Positions 44,318 through 55,081 are shown, counted from the stretch's first letter. The stretch is DNA of 64,000 nucleotides from Rhodospirillaceae bacterium (GCA_009693785.1 SHWP01000003.1:1-64000), one strand, 5' to 3'. The notes: generated by a model from the letters alone, not told the origin. A program made the numbers and translations.

Positions 44318-45282
44318 GTGAAACCATACCTTCTTCGGCCCCGGCGAGCGCCCCGGCTGAGGACAAAGGCCCTGGCCTAATCGAACGCCTGCGCCGCCTG
44401 ATCAAACCCGAGACCCCCGAGCAGGAAACTGTTCGTGAGGTCATCGAGGAGCTCATCGAAGAGCGCATCGAGGATCATCCCGGCAGCGACGCGCCGGTGA
44501 TCGACCCCAACGAACGCCTGCTCTTGGCCAACGTCTTGAAGCTGCGCGATATGACGGCGGCCGACATTATGATTCCCCGGGCGCACATTGTGGCGGTCGA
44601 CGCCGACACACCCTTCGACGAAGTGTTGAAGTTGTTGGTGGCCGATGGTCATTCGCGCTACCCGGTCTTTCGCGGACGCCTCGACGATGTGATCGGCATG
44701 ATCCACATGAAGGATCTGGCCCGCGTCGTGGCCGAACATGGCAGCGCCGTGGCCTATGAAGGCGAAGAAGATACCGCCGCCCTGCCCAAGCTTGCCGACC
44801 TTTTACGTAAAGTGATGTTTGTCTCGCCCGCCGTGCGTGTGCTCGACTTGCTGCTTGAGATGCGTTTGAAACGTACTCACATGGCCCTGGTGGTCGACGA
44901 GTTCGGCGGCATCGACGGTTTGCTGACCATCGAAGATGTGGTGGAACAAATTGTCGGCGAAATCGAGGATGAACACGATTCCGACCAAGAGCTGGAGCTT
45001 TCACAAGCTGCGGATGGCGCGGTGAATGCCGATGCGCGGGTGTCGCTGGAAGATTTTGAAGCCAAGTTTGGCCAGGTCTTTTTGCAAGAAGAGCGCGCGC
45101 AAACCGACACCTTGGGTGGTTTGGTGATTCGCTTGGCTGGCCGTGTGCCGGTACGCAACGAATTGGTGAAACACGACAGCGGCGTGGAATTCGAAGTGAT
45201 CGAAGGCGATCCGCGCCGCGTGCGCCGCGTGCGCATTCGCAACCTGCCAGCAAATCCCGCCGACACCGACGCGGACGGATGA
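44314..45282 (+). CDS. corC: Hemolysin/CorC family protein with CBS domains
   Basis: The product is 322 residues with two CBS domains (about 85-205) and a C-terminal CorC_HlyC domain. MTAADIMIPRAHIVAVDADT starts CBS1; LVVDEFGGIDGLLTIEDVVEQIVGEI is the CBS2 hallmark. There are no membrane spans, as expected for short CorC proteins. It is linked to magnesium or cobalt efflux, or membrane-associated regulation, in the phoH-ybeY-corC-lnt cluster. Its stop overlaps lnt (ATGA). Confidence 0.92.
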   Translation: MSETIPSSAPASAPAEDKGPGLIERLRRLIKPETPEQETVREVIEELIEERIEDHPGSDAPVIDPNERLLLANVLKLRDMTAADIMIPRAHIVAVDADTPFDEVLKLLVADGHSRYPVFRGRLDDVIGMIHMKDLARVVAEHGSAVAYEGEEDTAALPKLADLLRKVMFVSPAVRVLDLLLEMRLKRTHMALVVDEFGGIDGLLTIEDVVEQIVGEIEDEHDSDQELELSQAADGAVNADARVSLEDFEAKFGQVFLQEERAQTDTLGGLVIRLAGRVPVRNELVKHDSGVEFEVIEGDPRRVRRVRIRNLPANPADTDADG

Positions 45283-46877
45283 TCGCGGCGCTGCACACGC
45301 GGCTGTCGGGTTTGAAGACCTGGCAGCGTTTGGTCTTGGGTGTGGCGTTGGGCGCGGCAACGACACTGGCCATGCCGCCATGGCATTGGGTGGCGCTGCT
45401 GTGGATCACGTTTCCCTGTTTGTTATGGATGCTGGAAGGATGCCGCACCTGGCGCGCGGCCGCAGGGCTTGGCTGGGCCTTTGGCTTTGGTCACTTCGCC
45501 ACGGGTTTAAATTGGATCGCCAATGCGTTTTATGTCGACGCCGATACCTTTGGCGTGTTTGCGATTCCCGCAGTGGGCGCGTTGTGCGCGCTGTTTGGGC
45601 TTTATGGCGCGGCCGTGACTGTGATCGTTCGGCGGTTGCCGCACGACCCCGATGCCTTGCCCTATGACCGCACGCCGACCGCAGCACTGCGTGCGGCCGG
45701 TTTTGGTTTGGCATGGATGACGGTGGAATGGATTCGCGGCTGGTTCCTCACTGGTTTTCCATGGAACCCCATTGGCTCGGTGTGGACGGCTTGGCCTGCG
45801 ATGATTCAATCCACCAGCGTGATCGGAACGTTGGGGCTGGGATTGTTCACTGTTGCTGCCGCTAGTGCAGTCTCGGTGATCGGGCCAGCCCCGCGCACTC
45901 GGCAAGGCTGGTTGATTGCCGTGTTGCCAATCGCAGGGCTTGGCCTGATCGCAGCACTCGGCGCATGGCGTTTAGACGGCGCTAAAATCGAGATGGTGCC
46001 GGGCGTGATGCTGCGGTTGGTGCAACCTAATATTTCTCAGGCCGACAAATGGCGGCCGGGACTGCGCGACCAGCATTTCATGGATCACGTGCGCCTGAGC
46101 GCTGGCACCGGGATTGAGAATGTAACCCACGTGATTTGGGGCGAAGCGGCAGTGGCCTTTGCGCTTGATCGCGATGAGCCGCGCCGCAAACTAGCCACAT
46201 CAATGATCCGCCCCGGCGGTGGATTGATCGCTGGCGCGCCGCGCGCTGCCACCGGACCAAACGGCATCGAGGATATTTTTAATTCCCTGCTGGTGATTGG
46301 GCCCGATGCGGCTGTGAAAGCTGTCTATGACAAAGTTTACTTGGTGCCCTTTGGGGAATATCTGCCGCTGCGAGGTTTGATTCCGTTTCGCAAACTCACC
46401 GAGGGCACGATGGATTTCAGTCCGGGCACCACCCGCACCACGATTTCCATCAGCGGCTTACCTGCGTTCAGCCCATTGATTTGTTATGAGGCGATTTTTT
46501 CAGGTGCCGTCACCGGCCCGCCTGCACAAGACAACCAACGCCCACAATGGCTGATCAACATCACCAACGATTCATGGTTTGGCGATAGCTCGGGCCCGCG
46601 CCAGCATTTGGCGGCAGCACAGCTGCGGGCGGTTGAGGAAGGGTTGCCCCTGATTCGGGTTGCCAATACCGGAATTTCAGCCGTCATCGACCCCTATGGC
46701 AGATGGTTAGGCAGCATCCCGCTCAATCAGCGCGGGACTCTGGATACACCCTTGCCAAAAGCCCTCGCGGGCCGGACGCCCTTTTCATGGGGCGGACAGG
46801 CGATTCCCTTATTTATTCTTTTATTAGGGGCGATTGGTACTGCCGCGTTTTACCGCCGCCAAGTGTTTCAATCCTAG
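45279..46877 (+). CDS. lnt: Apolipoprotein N-acyltransferase
   Basis: The product is 532 residues with about six N-terminal membrane spans and a C-terminal nitrilase domain. HVIWGEAAVAF contains the catalytic Glu, VYDKVYLVPFGEYLPLR the catalytic Lys region, and PLICYEAIFSG the nucleophilic Cys. INITNDSWFGDSSGPRQH is also conserved. It adds the third acyl chain to lipoproteins in the inner membrane. It ends the overlapping phoH-ybeY-corC-lnt series. Confidence 0.95.
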   Translation: MIAALHTRLSGLKTWQRLVLGVALGAATTLAMPPWHWVALLWITFPCLLWMLEGCRTWRAAAGLGWAFGFGHFATGLNWIANAFYVDADTFGVFAIPAVGALCALFGLYGAAVTVIVRRLPHDPDALPYDRTPTAALRAAGFGLAWMTVEWIRGWFLTGFPWNPIGSVWTAWPAMIQSTSVIGTLGLGLFTVAAASAVSVIGPAPRTRQGWLIAVLPIAGLGLIAALGAWRLDGAKIEMVPGVMLRLVQPNISQADKWRPGLRDQHFMDHVRLSAGTGIENVTHVIWGEAAVAFALDRDEPRRKLATSMIRPGGGLIAGAPRAATGPNGIEDIFNSLLVIGPDAAVKAVYDKVYLVPFGEYLPLRGLIPFRKLTEGTMDFSPGTTRTTISISGLPAFSPLICYEAIFSGAVTGPPAQDNQRPQWLINITNDSWFGDSSGPRQHLAAAQLRAVEEGLPLIRVANTGISAVIDPYGRWLGSIPLNQRGTLDTPLPKALAGRTPFSWGGQAIPLFILLLGAIGTAAFYRRQVFQS

Positions 46878-47055
46878 GTTATGTGCTGTAAATTTCGCCT
46901 TAAATTGAGCCCTTACAATACTTTAGAGAGTTTGCGCAGGTCGCTGATCTGTGTCATAAAAGTAGTGGTGAGACGCCTTAGCACAACGATTGGTATATCT
47001 TGTGCGATACTCTGGCGGCTATATGGGTAGGTCACAACTTGAGGGAGGAGTCCCG

Positions 47056-47556
47056 ATGGTATTGCCCCAAGAAGAAGAGATTGACGACGACGGAGCATTT
47101 TCCCGCTCGTCTCGCGGCAGGATGCCCTCGGGCAAGCCGAACCCGGTCGACGTGCACGTCGGCTCGCGGGTGCGCTTGCGCCGCACCCTGCTGGGCATGA
47201 GCCAGGATAAACTGGGCGAAGCCCTGGGCCTGACCTTCCAGCAAGTGCAGAAATACGAGCGCGGCGCCAACCGCATTGGCGCGAGCCGCCTGTGGGATTT
47301 AAGCCGCGTGCTTGATTGCGCCGTGCAGTTCTTCTTTGATGAGATGAACGACGCTACCCAAAGCTCGAGCCCGCGCAACCTGTCGGAAACCTCACGGGAT
47401 ATCGACCTGCCCGAGAGCGACCCCATGACCAAGCGCGAAACGCTGGAACTGGTGCGCGCCTACTACCGCATCAAGGACTACCACGTGCGCCGTCGGATCT
47501 ATGCTTTGGCCAAATCCCTGGCCACCACGGAAGATATCGACGACGGGGCCGAATAA
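47056..47556 (+). CDS. XRE-type helix-turn-helix regulator
   Basis: The product is 166 residues from the ATG at 47056, preceded by the strong GGGAGGAG ribosome-binding site; upstream in-frame starts exist but lack one. The HTH_3 domain at about residues 33-87 has RLRRTLLGMSQDKLGEALGLTFQQVQKYERGANRI. The C-terminal region is family-specific. This regulator is conserved between lnt and metK in alphaproteobacteria (PhrR/SdpR-like group). Its targets are unknown here. A strong terminator follows. Confidence 0.92.
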   Translation: MVLPQEEEIDDDGAFSRSSRGRMPSGKPNPVDVHVGSRVRLRRTLLGMSQDKLGEALGLTFQQVQKYERGANRIGASRLWDLSRVLDCAVQFFFDEMNDATQSSSPRNLSETSRDIDLPESDPMTKRETLELVRAYYRIKDYHVRRRIYALAKSLATTEDIDDGAE

Positions 47557-47578
47557 CGTTTCATCTCGAAGCCTTTTT

Positions 47579-47609
47579 AAAACGCCGCCTTCTATTGAGG
47601 CGGCGTTTT
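47579..47609 (+). terminator. Rho-independent terminator after the HTH gene
   Basis: AAAACGCCGCC (47579-47589) and GGCGGCGTTTT (47599-47609) form a perfect 11-bp stem with a 9-base loop, followed by a short T-rich tail. It separates the HTH gene from metK. With A residues 5' it can work in both directions. Confidence 0.88.
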
Positions 47610-47751
47610 AGTTTAGGCGCAGGCGTGACAAAGCTTCGGCGCAAACCCTTGCCAAACTTGCCAAACTTCGATACCCCCGCCTTCCCAATCGGCCGCCGGG
47701 CAATGCCACCCCACAATCCGGCTGCTTCTTCCAGACCTTAAGGAGGTTTCC

Positions 47752-48924
47752 GTGCCGAAGGGCCGTTACATTTTTACGAGCGAATCCGTCTCTGAGGGCC
47801 ACCCTGATAAAGTCGCGGACCGCATTTCCGATTCCATCGTCGATGTGTTTTTGAAGGCCGACCCGCATGCGCGCGTCGCCTTGGAAACCCTGTGCACCAC
47901 CCAGCGTATTGTGCTGGCAGGCGAAGTGCGCGGGCCAGCATCTATCACCAAAGATCATCTGATTGAAGCCGCGCGCGCGGCGGTGAAAGACATTGGCTAC
48001 GAGCAAGATGGCTTTCACTGGAAGACCGCCGAGGTTGAGTATCACGTGCACGCGCAGTCAGCCGACATCGCAGTCGGCGTGGATGCGGCAGGAAACAAAG
48101 ACGAAGGTGCGGGCGACCAAGGCATCATGTTCGGCTTTGCCGTGAACGAAACGCCTGAGTTGATGCCAGCGGCGATTCAATACTCGCATCAGATTTTGAA
48201 ATCGTTGGCGGATGCGCGCCACAGCAAGGATGTGAAATTCCTGGGCCCCGATGCGAAAAGCCAAGTTTCGTTGCAATACGAAAACGGCAAGCCGGTCAGG
48301 GCGACATCAGTGGTTGTCTCGACTCAGCACACCCCGGACGTCGATCAAGAAACCATTCGTAACCTTGTGCGCAAGCATGTCCTCAACGTTCTGCCAAAAG
48401 GTTGGATGTGCCCCGAGGAAGATTTCTATGTGAACCCTACAGGCCGTTTTGTGATCGGTGGACCCGACGGCGACACCGGCCTTACGGGCCGCAAAATTAT
48501 CGTCGACACGTATGGCGGTGCGGCCCCCCACGGTGGCGGCGCTTTTTCAGGCAAAGACCCAACCAAAGTCGACCGTTCGGCCGCTTATGCAGCGCGTTAC
48601 TTGGCCAAGAATGTCGTGGCGGCGGGCCTTGCGGACAAATGTATGATCCAGCTGTCCTATGCCATTGGCGTGTCGAAACCATTGTCGGTTTATGTGGATA
48701 CGCAAAACACCGGCAATGTGGATGAGGACAAGTTGTCGAAGGTGTTGCAAGAGCTGATGAACCTCAGCCCACGCGGCATCCGCGAGCACTTGAAACTTAA
48801 TCGCCCGATCTATGCGCGCACGTCGTCGTATGGGCATTTCGGCCGCGAGCCCGATGGCGCAGGCGGATTTAGTTGGGAACGCCTTGACCTGGTGGGCGAT
48901 CTCGAATCCGCATTCGGTGTCTGA
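47752..48924 (+). CDS. metK: S-adenosylmethionine synthase
   Basis: The product is 390 residues from a GTG at 47752, supported by AAGGAGG 6 bases ahead. It makes SAM from methionine and [23 protein letters not shown] starts the protein, [15 protein letters not shown] is signature 1 and [16 protein letters not shown] signature 2. The leader of 142 bases after the terminator has a tandem TTGCCAAAC repeat (47649-47666) but no SAM riboswitch I can recognise. It overlaps trmB by 8 bases. Confidence 0.96.
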   Translation: MPKGRYIFTSESVSEGHPDKVADRISDSIVDVFLKADPHARVALETLCTTQRIVLAGEVRGPASITKDHLIEAARAAVKDIGYEQDGFHWKTAEVEYHVHAQSADIAVGVDAAGNKDEGAGDQGIMFGFAVNETPELMPAAIQYSHQILKSLADARHSKDVKFLGPDAKSQVSLQYENGKPVRATSVVVSTQHTPDVDQETIRNLVRKHVLNVLPKGWMCPEEDFYVNPTGRFVIGGPDGDTGLTGRKIIVDTYGGAAPHGGGAFSGKDPTKVDRSAAYAARYLAKNVVAAGLADKCMIQLSYAIGVSKPLSVYVDTQNTGNVDEDKLSKVLQELMNLSPRGIREHLKLNRPIYARTSSYGHFGREPDGAGGFSWERLDLVGDLESAFGV

Positions 48925-49636
48925 GGCCTCTCAAGCACCACGCGTTCTGTATTACGGCAGGCGCAAGGGCAAGCCGCTTACGCCGGCACGTCAGGCTGTT
49001 TTCGACGCGCTGCTGCCGAAGCTAAAAATTGAACCCTCTGCGCCCGATGTCACGCTTGATCCGCGCACTTTGTTTCCAACGGCCAACGAGATTTGGCTTG
49101 AGGTTGGATTTGGTGCTGGCGAGCACCTTGCCGCCCAAGCACGGGCAAATCCAAACATCGGCATTATTGGCGCTGAAGTGTTTTTGAATGGCGTGGCGTC
49201 GTTAGTGCGCCATGTATCGGAAAATAATCTCAGTAATGTGCGCATTTTCAACGAAGATGTACGGCTGATCTTGCCGCGTTTGCCCGACAGCTCATTGTCA
49301 CGGGTGTTCGCTCTGTTCCCCGACCCTTGGCCCAAGGCCCGTCATGCCCGTCGGCGCTTCATCGGTCCCGGCAACCTCGATCAGCTTGCCCGCCTCATGC
49401 GCAATGGAGCGGAATTGAGGGTGGCTAGCGACCACCCGGTCTATATTCGCTGGGCTTTGGAGCACCTTACGGCCCATCCGGCCTTTGGCTGGAAGGTTAA
49501 GGGCCCCGAGGATTGGCTAACCCCACCGCCCGATCACGTCACCACCCGCTATCAAGTAAAGGCTGGAAAAGAGGGCCGAAAACCGCATTTTTTATGCTTT
49601 TTTCGACGGGCCAGAGCCACGCCAGACACCCCGTAA
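48917..49636 (+). CDS. trmB: tRNA (guanine-N7-)-methyltransferase
   Basis: The product is 239 residues from GTG 48917 ([18 protein letters not shown]), which overlaps the metK end by 8 bases; the frame is also open to 48812. [18 protein letters not shown] is the SAM loop, [13 protein letters not shown] follows and [17 protein letters not shown] is the TrmB hallmark. It makes m7G46 in tRNA. The metK-trmB-rimP order is typical of alphaproteobacteria. Confidence 0.94.
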   Translation: MSEASQAPRVLYYGRRKGKPLTPARQAVFDALLPKLKIEPSAPDVTLDPRTLFPTANEIWLEVGFGAGEHLAAQARANPNIGIIGAEVFLNGVASLVRHVSENNLSNVRIFNEDVRLILPRLPDSSLSRVFALFPDPWPKARHARRRFIGPGNLDQLARLMRNGAELRVASDHPVYIRWALEHLTAHPAFGWKVKGPEDWLTPPPDHVTTRYQVKAGKEGRKPHFLCFFRRARATPDTP

Positions 49637-49712
49637 AACCCGCTGGAGCCCTTGCAAGCTGCGGCGAATCACATTATATCCGTGCCCGTACTTCACTGTC
49701 AGACGACTGAGG

Positions 49713-49739
49713 AAGTGGCCCCACTCGGCCACTTTTTTT
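49713..49739 (+). terminator. Rho-independent terminator between trmB and rimP
   Basis: AAGTGGCC (49713-49720) and GGCCACTT (49727-49734) form a perfect 8-bp stem with a six-base loop, followed by T residues to 49739. Next to it, GCCTGAATTCAGGC (49743-49756) is a perfect 14-bp palindrome, which could form part of the rimP leader. Confidence 0.85.
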
Positions 49740-49802
49740 ATTGCCTGAATTCAGGCGATTCGCGCAAACCGCCCGGCAGTGAAGTGGTTATTGGGATGTG
49801 AC

Positions 49803-50312
49803 GTGGAACGCTTGCTATCGCTGGAAGAACGCGTTGCGCCGACCCTCGAATCCATGGGGTTCGAGATTGTGCGAATCGGTCTGACACGGGCCAGCGGCGA
49901 TGGACACAGGACCCTGCAAGTGATGGCTGATCGCTTGGATGGAAGCCTGATTTCCATCGACGATTGCGAGACTATCAGCCAAGCGCTGTCGGCAATCTTC
50001 GACGTCGAAGACCCCGTGCCGGGGTCATTCGACCTGGAAGTTAGTTCGGCGGGCATCGACCGGCCGCTGACACGACCCAAGGATTACGATGCTTACGCTG
50101 GGTTCGAAGCGAAGGTTGAAACGAAACTGGCCATCAATGGCCGGCGGCGTTTCAAGGGCCTGGTGAAGGGATTGAGTGCGAGCGGCGAGGCGATGCTGGT
50201 GGTGGACGGCGCCGAAGTAAGTTTACCGCTCGATAATATCGCCACCGCGAAATTGGTTTTGACGAACGCGTTGATCGCGGCGACGGCCAAGGGCCGCCCG
50301 CAAACGAAATAG
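49803..50312 (+). CDS. rimP: Ribosome maturation factor RimP
   Basis: The product is 169 residues from GTG 49803; a GTG at 49779 is an alternative start. The N-terminal domain has LEERVAPTLESMGFEIVRIGL and the central DCETISQALSAIFDVEDPV ... FDLEVSSAGIDRPLTRPKDY. RimP is needed for 30S assembly. It leads the rimP-nusA-ylxR-infB operon and is preceded by a terminator, so a promoter likely lies at about 49740-49800, though I could not identify boxes. Confidence 0.94.
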   Translation: MERLLSLEERVAPTLESMGFEIVRIGLTRASGDGHRTLQVMADRLDGSLISIDDCETISQALSAIFDVEDPVPGSFDLEVSSAGIDRPLTRPKDYDAYAGFEAKVETKLAINGRRRFKGLVKGLSASGEAMLVVDGAEVSLPLDNIATAKLVLTNALIAATAKGRPQTK

Positions 50313-50326
50313 TAGGAGACACGGCA

Positions 50327-51880
50327 ATGGCGCAAAGCATTGGCATGGCACGGCCCGAATTAGTTCAGGTCGCCGACACGGTGGCTCGCGATAAGAACAT
50401 CGACCGCGAGGAAGTGTTCATCGCCATGGAGCAGGCGATTCAAAAGGCTGGGCGCTCGAAATATGGCCACGAGAAAGACATCCGCGCAGCCATCGACCGC
50501 AAAAACGGCGAGATCCGCTTGGCGCGTTACATCACCGTGGTAGATGTCGTTGAAGACGAAAACACGCAAATCACGTTGGATAAAGCCAAAAAGAAAAACC
50601 CTGAAATTAAAGTCGGCGAGGCGATCGTCGACCACTTGCCGCCAATCGATTTCGGCCGCATCGCGGCGCAAACCGCCAAGCAAGTGATTGTGCAAAAGGT
50701 GCGTGATTCCGAGCGTGCGCGCCAGTTTTCCGAGTACAAGGACCGCGTTGGCGAGGTCGTCAATGGCTTGGTCAAGCGGGTGGAATTCGGCAATGTCGTG
50801 GTCGACTTGGGCCGCGCCGAGGGCATGCTGCGCCGCGACGATTTGATTCCGCGCGAGCATTTCAAGAACGGAGACCGCGTTCGCGCATTCATTGGTGCGG
50901 TTCGTCAAGAGGCCCGTGGCCCGCAAATTTTCCTCTCGCGTACCGCGCCTGATTTCATGAAGGCCCTGTTCACGCAAGAAGTGCCTGAAATTTATGACGG
51001 TATTATTGAAATCCGTTCGGTGGCCCGCGACCCCGGCAGCCGCGCGAAAATCGCCGTCATCTCCAATGACTCATCCATCGACCCGGTCGGCGCGTGCGTC
51101 GGCATGCGCGGCAGCCGCGTGCAGGCCGTGGTCGCCGAACTGCAGGGCGAGAAGATTGATATTATTAATTGGAACGAAGACCCAGCGACATTCGTGGTCG
51201 ATGCGCTGGCACCGGCCGAAGTCTCCAAGGTCGTGCTTGATGAAGACGCTGGCCGCATCGAAGTGGTGGTGCCCGACGATCAGCTCTCGTTGGCCATCGG
51301 CAGGCGCGGGCAGAACGTTCGCTTGGCCTCGCAATTAACCGGATGGTCGGTCGACATTCTGACCGAAGCCGAAGAATCCGAACGCCGCCAAGAAGAATTC
51401 CGCGTTCGTTCGCAATTGTTCATCGACGCGCTCGATGTTGACGATGTGCTCGCGCGCCTGCTGGTGGCTGAAGGTTTCACATCGGTGGAAGAGGTGGCGT
51501 TCGTGCCAGTCGAGGATTTGGCCGAGATCGAAGGCCTTGATGAGGACGTGGCCAACGAACTGAAAACCCGCGCGCAGACCACCATTGAGGAAGAAAACAA
51601 GAAAATCGAGAGCCGCCTTAAAGAGCTTAATGTGGCCGCCGATTTGACGGGCGCGAACATTGAGGGTCTCGACATCAAGAAGATCGTCGTGCTGGCCGAG
51701 AAAGGCATTAAGACATTGGACGATTTGGCGGATTTGGCGGGTGACGAGCTGGTCGAAATGCTGGCCCCTACACCCATGACGCTTGAGGCCGCCAACGCCA
51801 TCATCATGGCCGCCCGTGCCCATTGGTTCCCGGCTGAGACAGCCGCCGAACCAACCACCGCCACACCTGGCGGGACGTGA
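50327..51880 (+). CDS. nusA: Transcription termination/antitermination factor NusA
   Basis: The product is 517 residues. The N-terminal RNAP-binding domain is followed by S1 (DRVGEVVNGLVKRVEFGNVVVDLGRAEG), KH1-KH2 (DPVGACVGMRGSRVQAV; LAIGRRGQNVRLASQ) and two C-terminal helix-hairpin-helix repeats (VEDLAEIEGLDEDVANEL; GIKTLDDLADLAGDEL). This layout is that of proteobacterial NusA. A GGAG ribosome-binding site precedes the ATG. It is intact. Confidence 0.97.
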   Translation: MAQSIGMARPELVQVADTVARDKNIDREEVFIAMEQAIQKAGRSKYGHEKDIRAAIDRKNGEIRLARYITVVDVVEDENTQITLDKAKKKNPEIKVGEAIVDHLPPIDFGRIAAQTAKQVIVQKVRDSERARQFSEYKDRVGEVVNGLVKRVEFGNVVVDLGRAEGMLRRDDLIPREHFKNGDRVRAFIGAVRQEARGPQIFLSRTAPDFMKALFTQEVPEIYDGIIEIRSVARDPGSRAKIAVISNDSSIDPVGACVGMRGSRVQAVVAELQGEKIDIINWNEDPATFVVDALAPAEVSKVVLDEDAGRIEVVVPDDQLSLAIGRRGQNVRLASQLTGWSVDILTEAEESERRQEEFRVRSQLFIDALDVDDVLARLLVAEGFTSVEEVAFVPVEDLAEIEGLDEDVANELKTRAQTTIEEENKKIESRLKELNVAADLTGANIEGLDIKKIVVLAEKGIKTLDDLADLAGDELVEMLAPTPMTLEAANAIIMAARAHWFPAETAAEPTTATPGGT

Positions 51881-51919
51881 GTTTTCAATAATTCAAGCCC
51901 GGCGGCTGAGACTCACCCC

Positions 51920-52504
51920 ATGCCGCGTGAAAACAAAGTCCGCCAGTGCCTCGTTTCGGGAGAGTTGCTTCCGACCGAAACGATGATTCGTTTCGTGGTA
52001 GGACCTGAAGATAGCCTTGTCACCGATGTGGCCGGACGCCTGCCCGGCCGTGGTTTGTGGTTGAGCGCACGCCGCGATATGATAGAAACAGCCGCCGCAA
52101 AACGGCTGTTTTCCAAGGCCGCACACCGGTCTGTCCGTGTTCCCGACAATCTCGCGGACACGGTGTCGGAACTTCTAAAACGTCGTTGTCTCGACATGCT
52201 GGGCCTTGCCAAACGCGCTGGCCTGACGGCCATTGGCGCCGACCAGGTCCGCTCACAAGCCGCTGCCGGGCAAACGGCGGTGCTGGTCGAGGCGGCGGAT
52301 GGTTCGGTGGCAGAGCGCGAGAAGATGATTGCTGCCGTACGCGACGCGCCCGTGATCGGCGCATTCGCCCGTCAGGATTTGGGTGGTGCGGTGGGGCGTG
52401 TCGAGGCCGTGCATATTGGATTGGCCGCGGGTGGATTAACCTCAGTCTTCGTGACCGAAACGGCGCGTTACGAAGGTGTGCGGACGAAAACAGCGCCCGC
52501 CTGA
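51920..52504 (+). CDS. ylxR: YlxR-type RNA-binding protein fused to an L7Ae-like domain
   Basis: The product is 194 residues. The N-terminal DUF448/YlxR domain has RQCLVSGELLPTETMIRFV, LPGRGLWLSARRD and AAAKRLFSKA. The C-terminal part (MLGLAKRAGLTAIGADQV) resembles the L7Ae/L30e fold. Such fusion is common in alphaproteobacteria between nusA and infB. It probably binds RNA and may influence RNase P or translation; the exact role is not established. Confidence 0.93.
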   Translation: MPRENKVRQCLVSGELLPTETMIRFVVGPEDSLVTDVAGRLPGRGLWLSARRDMIETAAAKRLFSKAAHRSVRVPDNLADTVSELLKRRCLDMLGLAKRAGLTAIGADQVRSQAAAGQTAVLVEAADGSVAEREKMIAAVRDAPVIGAFARQDLGGAVGRVEAVHIGLAAGGLTSVFVTETARYEGVRTKTAPA

Positions 52505-52558
52505 GCCACGAGATTGAGAACAAATGTATTAAGTTTTACCGGGACGATTGAGAGCAGA

Positions 52559-55081
52559 ATGCCAAACGACACGACGACCGATACCAAAGCCAAAACCCCG
52601 CTAACGCTGGGCCGTGGCAAGCTTGGCCTGAAAAAGACCGAGGTTGAGACCGGGCAGGTCCGCCAAAGTTTCTCGCATGGCCGCTCGAGGGTCGTGCAAG
52701 TCGAACGCAAACGCGCGCGGAAGTTCGAGATCGGCGCCGACGGCAAGGTGCTTGAGGTTAAGGCGCCCGTCCCCACCAAGACCGAGGCCTTGCTTAAAGA
52801 CTTGGCTGCCCATGGCAATCTGACCGATGACGAAAAAGCCCACCGCCTGAAGGTTCTTCAAGAGGCCATGAAGGCCGACGAAGAATCCCGCAAGATCGCC
52901 GACGAAGAAGCCGAGCGCCGCGCCATCGAAGAGGCTGCGCACGCCGAGGAAGAAAAACGCCGCGCCGCAGCGGAAGCCGAGCGCGCAATAACCGAACCAA
53001 CCAAAGTACCAGGCAAAGATTCACATCACACCATCGCGCGCATTGTCACCGAGCAGCGCCCGGTCGCAGCCCCTGCTGCGGCGCGCGAGGTGATAGAAGA
53101 CGATGAAGACGAGCCGCGCCGCAAACTCAGCAAGACAGGCCACAAACCGCCGCGCGCAAGCCGGGTTGAGCCGCGCCGCCGCGAAGGCAAACTGACAATC
53201 TCGGCCGCGCTAGATGCCGACGAGCGCGTTGAACGCGGCCGCAGCGTGGCGGCCATGCGCCGCGCGGTGGAGAAAGAAAAGCGCAAGTTGCAAGCGACCC
53301 AAGCCAAACCGTTGGAAAAGATCGTGCGCGACGTGGTGGTGCCCGAAACGATCACGGTGCAGGATCTGTCCAATCGCATGGCCGAACGCTCGGTCAACGT
53401 GATCAAAGCGCTGATGAAATTAGGTGTCATGGCGACAATCAATGAAGTGATCGACGCCGACACCGCCGAACTCGTGGCCCAAGAATTCGGACACAAGATC
53501 AGACGCGTGACCGACGCCGACGTCGAAGATGGCTTGAAGCTGGCAATCGACGATAGCGGTACACAAAAACCACGCCCGCCCGTCGTGACCATCATGGGCC
53601 ATGTCGACCATGGCAAGACCTCACTATTGGATGCCTTGCGCGAAACCAATGTTGCGAGCGGTGAAGCCGGCGGCATCACCCAGCACATCGGCGCTTATCA
53701 GGTTATAACGCCGAAGGGTGGTGTGATCACTTTCATCGACACGCCCGGCCATGAAGCCTTCACCGCCATGCGCGCGCGCGGCGCCAAAGTCACCGATATC
53801 GTGGTACTGGTTGTGGCCGCCGACGACGGCATCATGCCCCAAACCATCGAGGCCATTCGGCACGCCAAGGCTGCGGCCGTGCCGATTCTGGTTGCGATCA
53901 ATAAGATGGATAAACCCGGCGCCAATCCTGGGCGTATTCGCAACGACCTCTTGAATCACGAGGTTGTGCTTGAGGAAATGGGCGGCGACACCATGAGCGT
54001 CGAGGTCTCGGCGCTCAAGAAAACCAACCTCGACAAACTGGTCGAAATGATCTTGTTGCAGGCTGAGGTCCTTGACCTCAAGGCCAACCCCGAGCGCGCC
54101 GCTGAGGGCGCGATCATCGAAGCAAAAATGGAAAAAGGTGTTGGCCCCGTCGGCACCGTGCTGGTGCAACGCGGCACGTTGCGCGTGGGCGATATTTTCG
54201 TTGCGGGCGCCCAGTGGGGCCGCATCCGCGTTCTAATCGATTACAACGGCAAACAAATCAAGGTCGCACCGCCCTCGACCCCGGCTGAGGTGGTGGGCTT
54301 CTCCGGCGTTCCCTCGGCGGGCGATGATTTCATCGTGGTGGAAAACGAGGCGCGCGCACGTGAAGTTTCTGAGTTCAGAGCTCATAAGCTGCGCATCGCC
54401 GGTCAGGCCGGCAGCATTGGCGCCACAACGATGGAGCAGATGTTCGCTAAAATTAAAGCCGGCGAGGCCAAGGAACTGGCCGTGCTGGTCAAGGCCGACA
54501 TGCATGGCTCGGTCGAGGCCCTCAGCGGCACGCTCGCCAAACTTGGCACCGACGAAGTGAAGGTCAACGTCATTCACGGCGCCGTGGGCGCCATCAACGA
54601 ATCCGACGTGACGCTGGCCAAGGCTTCGAACGCGGTGATCATTGGCTTCAATGTGCGCGCTAACGCACAAGCCCGCGAGGTCGCCAAGCGCGATGGCATC
54701 GACATCCGCTATTACTCGATCATCTACGCTGTCGCCGATGACGTGAAGAAAGTGCTGACCGGCATGCTTTCGCCGACGTTCAAAGAAAACTTCATTGGCT
54801 ACGCCGAAATCCGCGAAGTGTTCAACATCACCAAGGTCGGCAAGGTGGCTGGTTGCCGCGTCACGCAGGGCATCATCAAGCGTGGTTGTAAGGTCAGGCT
54901 GCTACGTGACAACGTCGTGCTGCACGAGGGTGACTTGGCGCAACTCAAAAGGTTCAAGGATGACGTCAAAGAAGTCCGTGAAGGTTTCGAATGCGGCATG
55001 GCGCTGGCCAATTACAACGATATTCAGCAGGGCGACATGATCGAGTGCTTCGAGATCGAGCGCGTCACCGCGACGTTGTAA
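52559..55081 (+). CDS. infB: Translation initiation factor IF-2
   Basis: The product is 840 residues from the ATG at 52559 ([12 protein letters not shown]); the frame is open to a TTG at 52514. A long charged, Ala/Glu-rich N-terminal part precedes IF2_N. The G domain has [35 protein letters not shown] and [10 protein letters not shown]. Domains II-IV follow, ending in [14 protein letters not shown] and [11 protein letters not shown]-2 recruits fMet-tRNA to the 30S subunit. Followed by rbfA after 55 bases. Confidence 0.97.
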   Translation: MPNDTTTDTKAKTPLTLGRGKLGLKKTEVETGQVRQSFSHGRSRVVQVERKRARKFEIGADGKVLEVKAPVPTKTEALLKDLAAHGNLTDDEKAHRLKVLQEAMKADEESRKIADEEAERRAIEEAAHAEEEKRRAAAEAERAITEPTKVPGKDSHHTIARIVTEQRPVAAPAAAREVIEDDEDEPRRKLSKTGHKPPRASRVEPRRREGKLTISAALDADERVERGRSVAAMRRAVEKEKRKLQATQAKPLEKIVRDVVVPETITVQDLSNRMAERSVNVIKALMKLGVMATINEVIDADTAELVAQEFGHKIRRVTDADVEDGLKLAIDDSGTQKPRPPVVTIMGHVDHGKTSLLDALRETNVASGEAGGITQHIGAYQVITPKGGVITFIDTPGHEAFTAMRARGAKVTDIVVLVVAADDGIMPQTIEAIRHAKAAAVPILVAINKMDKPGANPGRIRNDLLNHEVVLEEMGGDTMSVEVSALKKTNLDKLVEMILLQAEVLDLKANPERAAEGAIIEAKMEKGVGPVGTVLVQRGTLRVGDIFVAGAQWGRIRVLIDYNGKQIKVAPPSTPAEVVGFSGVPSAGDDFIVVENEARAREVSEFRAHKLRIAGQAGSIGATTMEQMFAKIKAGEAKELAVLVKADMHGSVEALSGTLAKLGTDEVKVNVIHGAVGAINESDVTLAKASNAVIIGFNVRANAQAREVAKRDGIDIRYYSIIYAVADDVKKVLTGMLSPTFKENFIGYAEIREVFNITKVGKVAGCRVTQGIIKRGCKVRLLRDNVVLHEGDLAQLKRFKDDVKEVREGFECGMALANYNDIQQGDMIECFEIERVTATL

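Noticed and set aside
44567-45448. Minus-strand open frame of 293 codons opposite corC and lnt
   Set aside because: The plus strand carries CorC with clear CBS motifs and Lnt; the antisense translation is Arg-rich and low-complexity.
47610-47751. SAM riboswitch upstream of metK
   Set aside because: I compared by eye with SAM-I, SAM-II and SAM/SAH core motifs and found no match; only a tandem repeat is present.
49743-49756. GCCTGAATTCAGGC palindrome as a regulator site
   Set aside because: It is a single short palindrome directly after a terminator; without a second copy or a known motif it is not supported.
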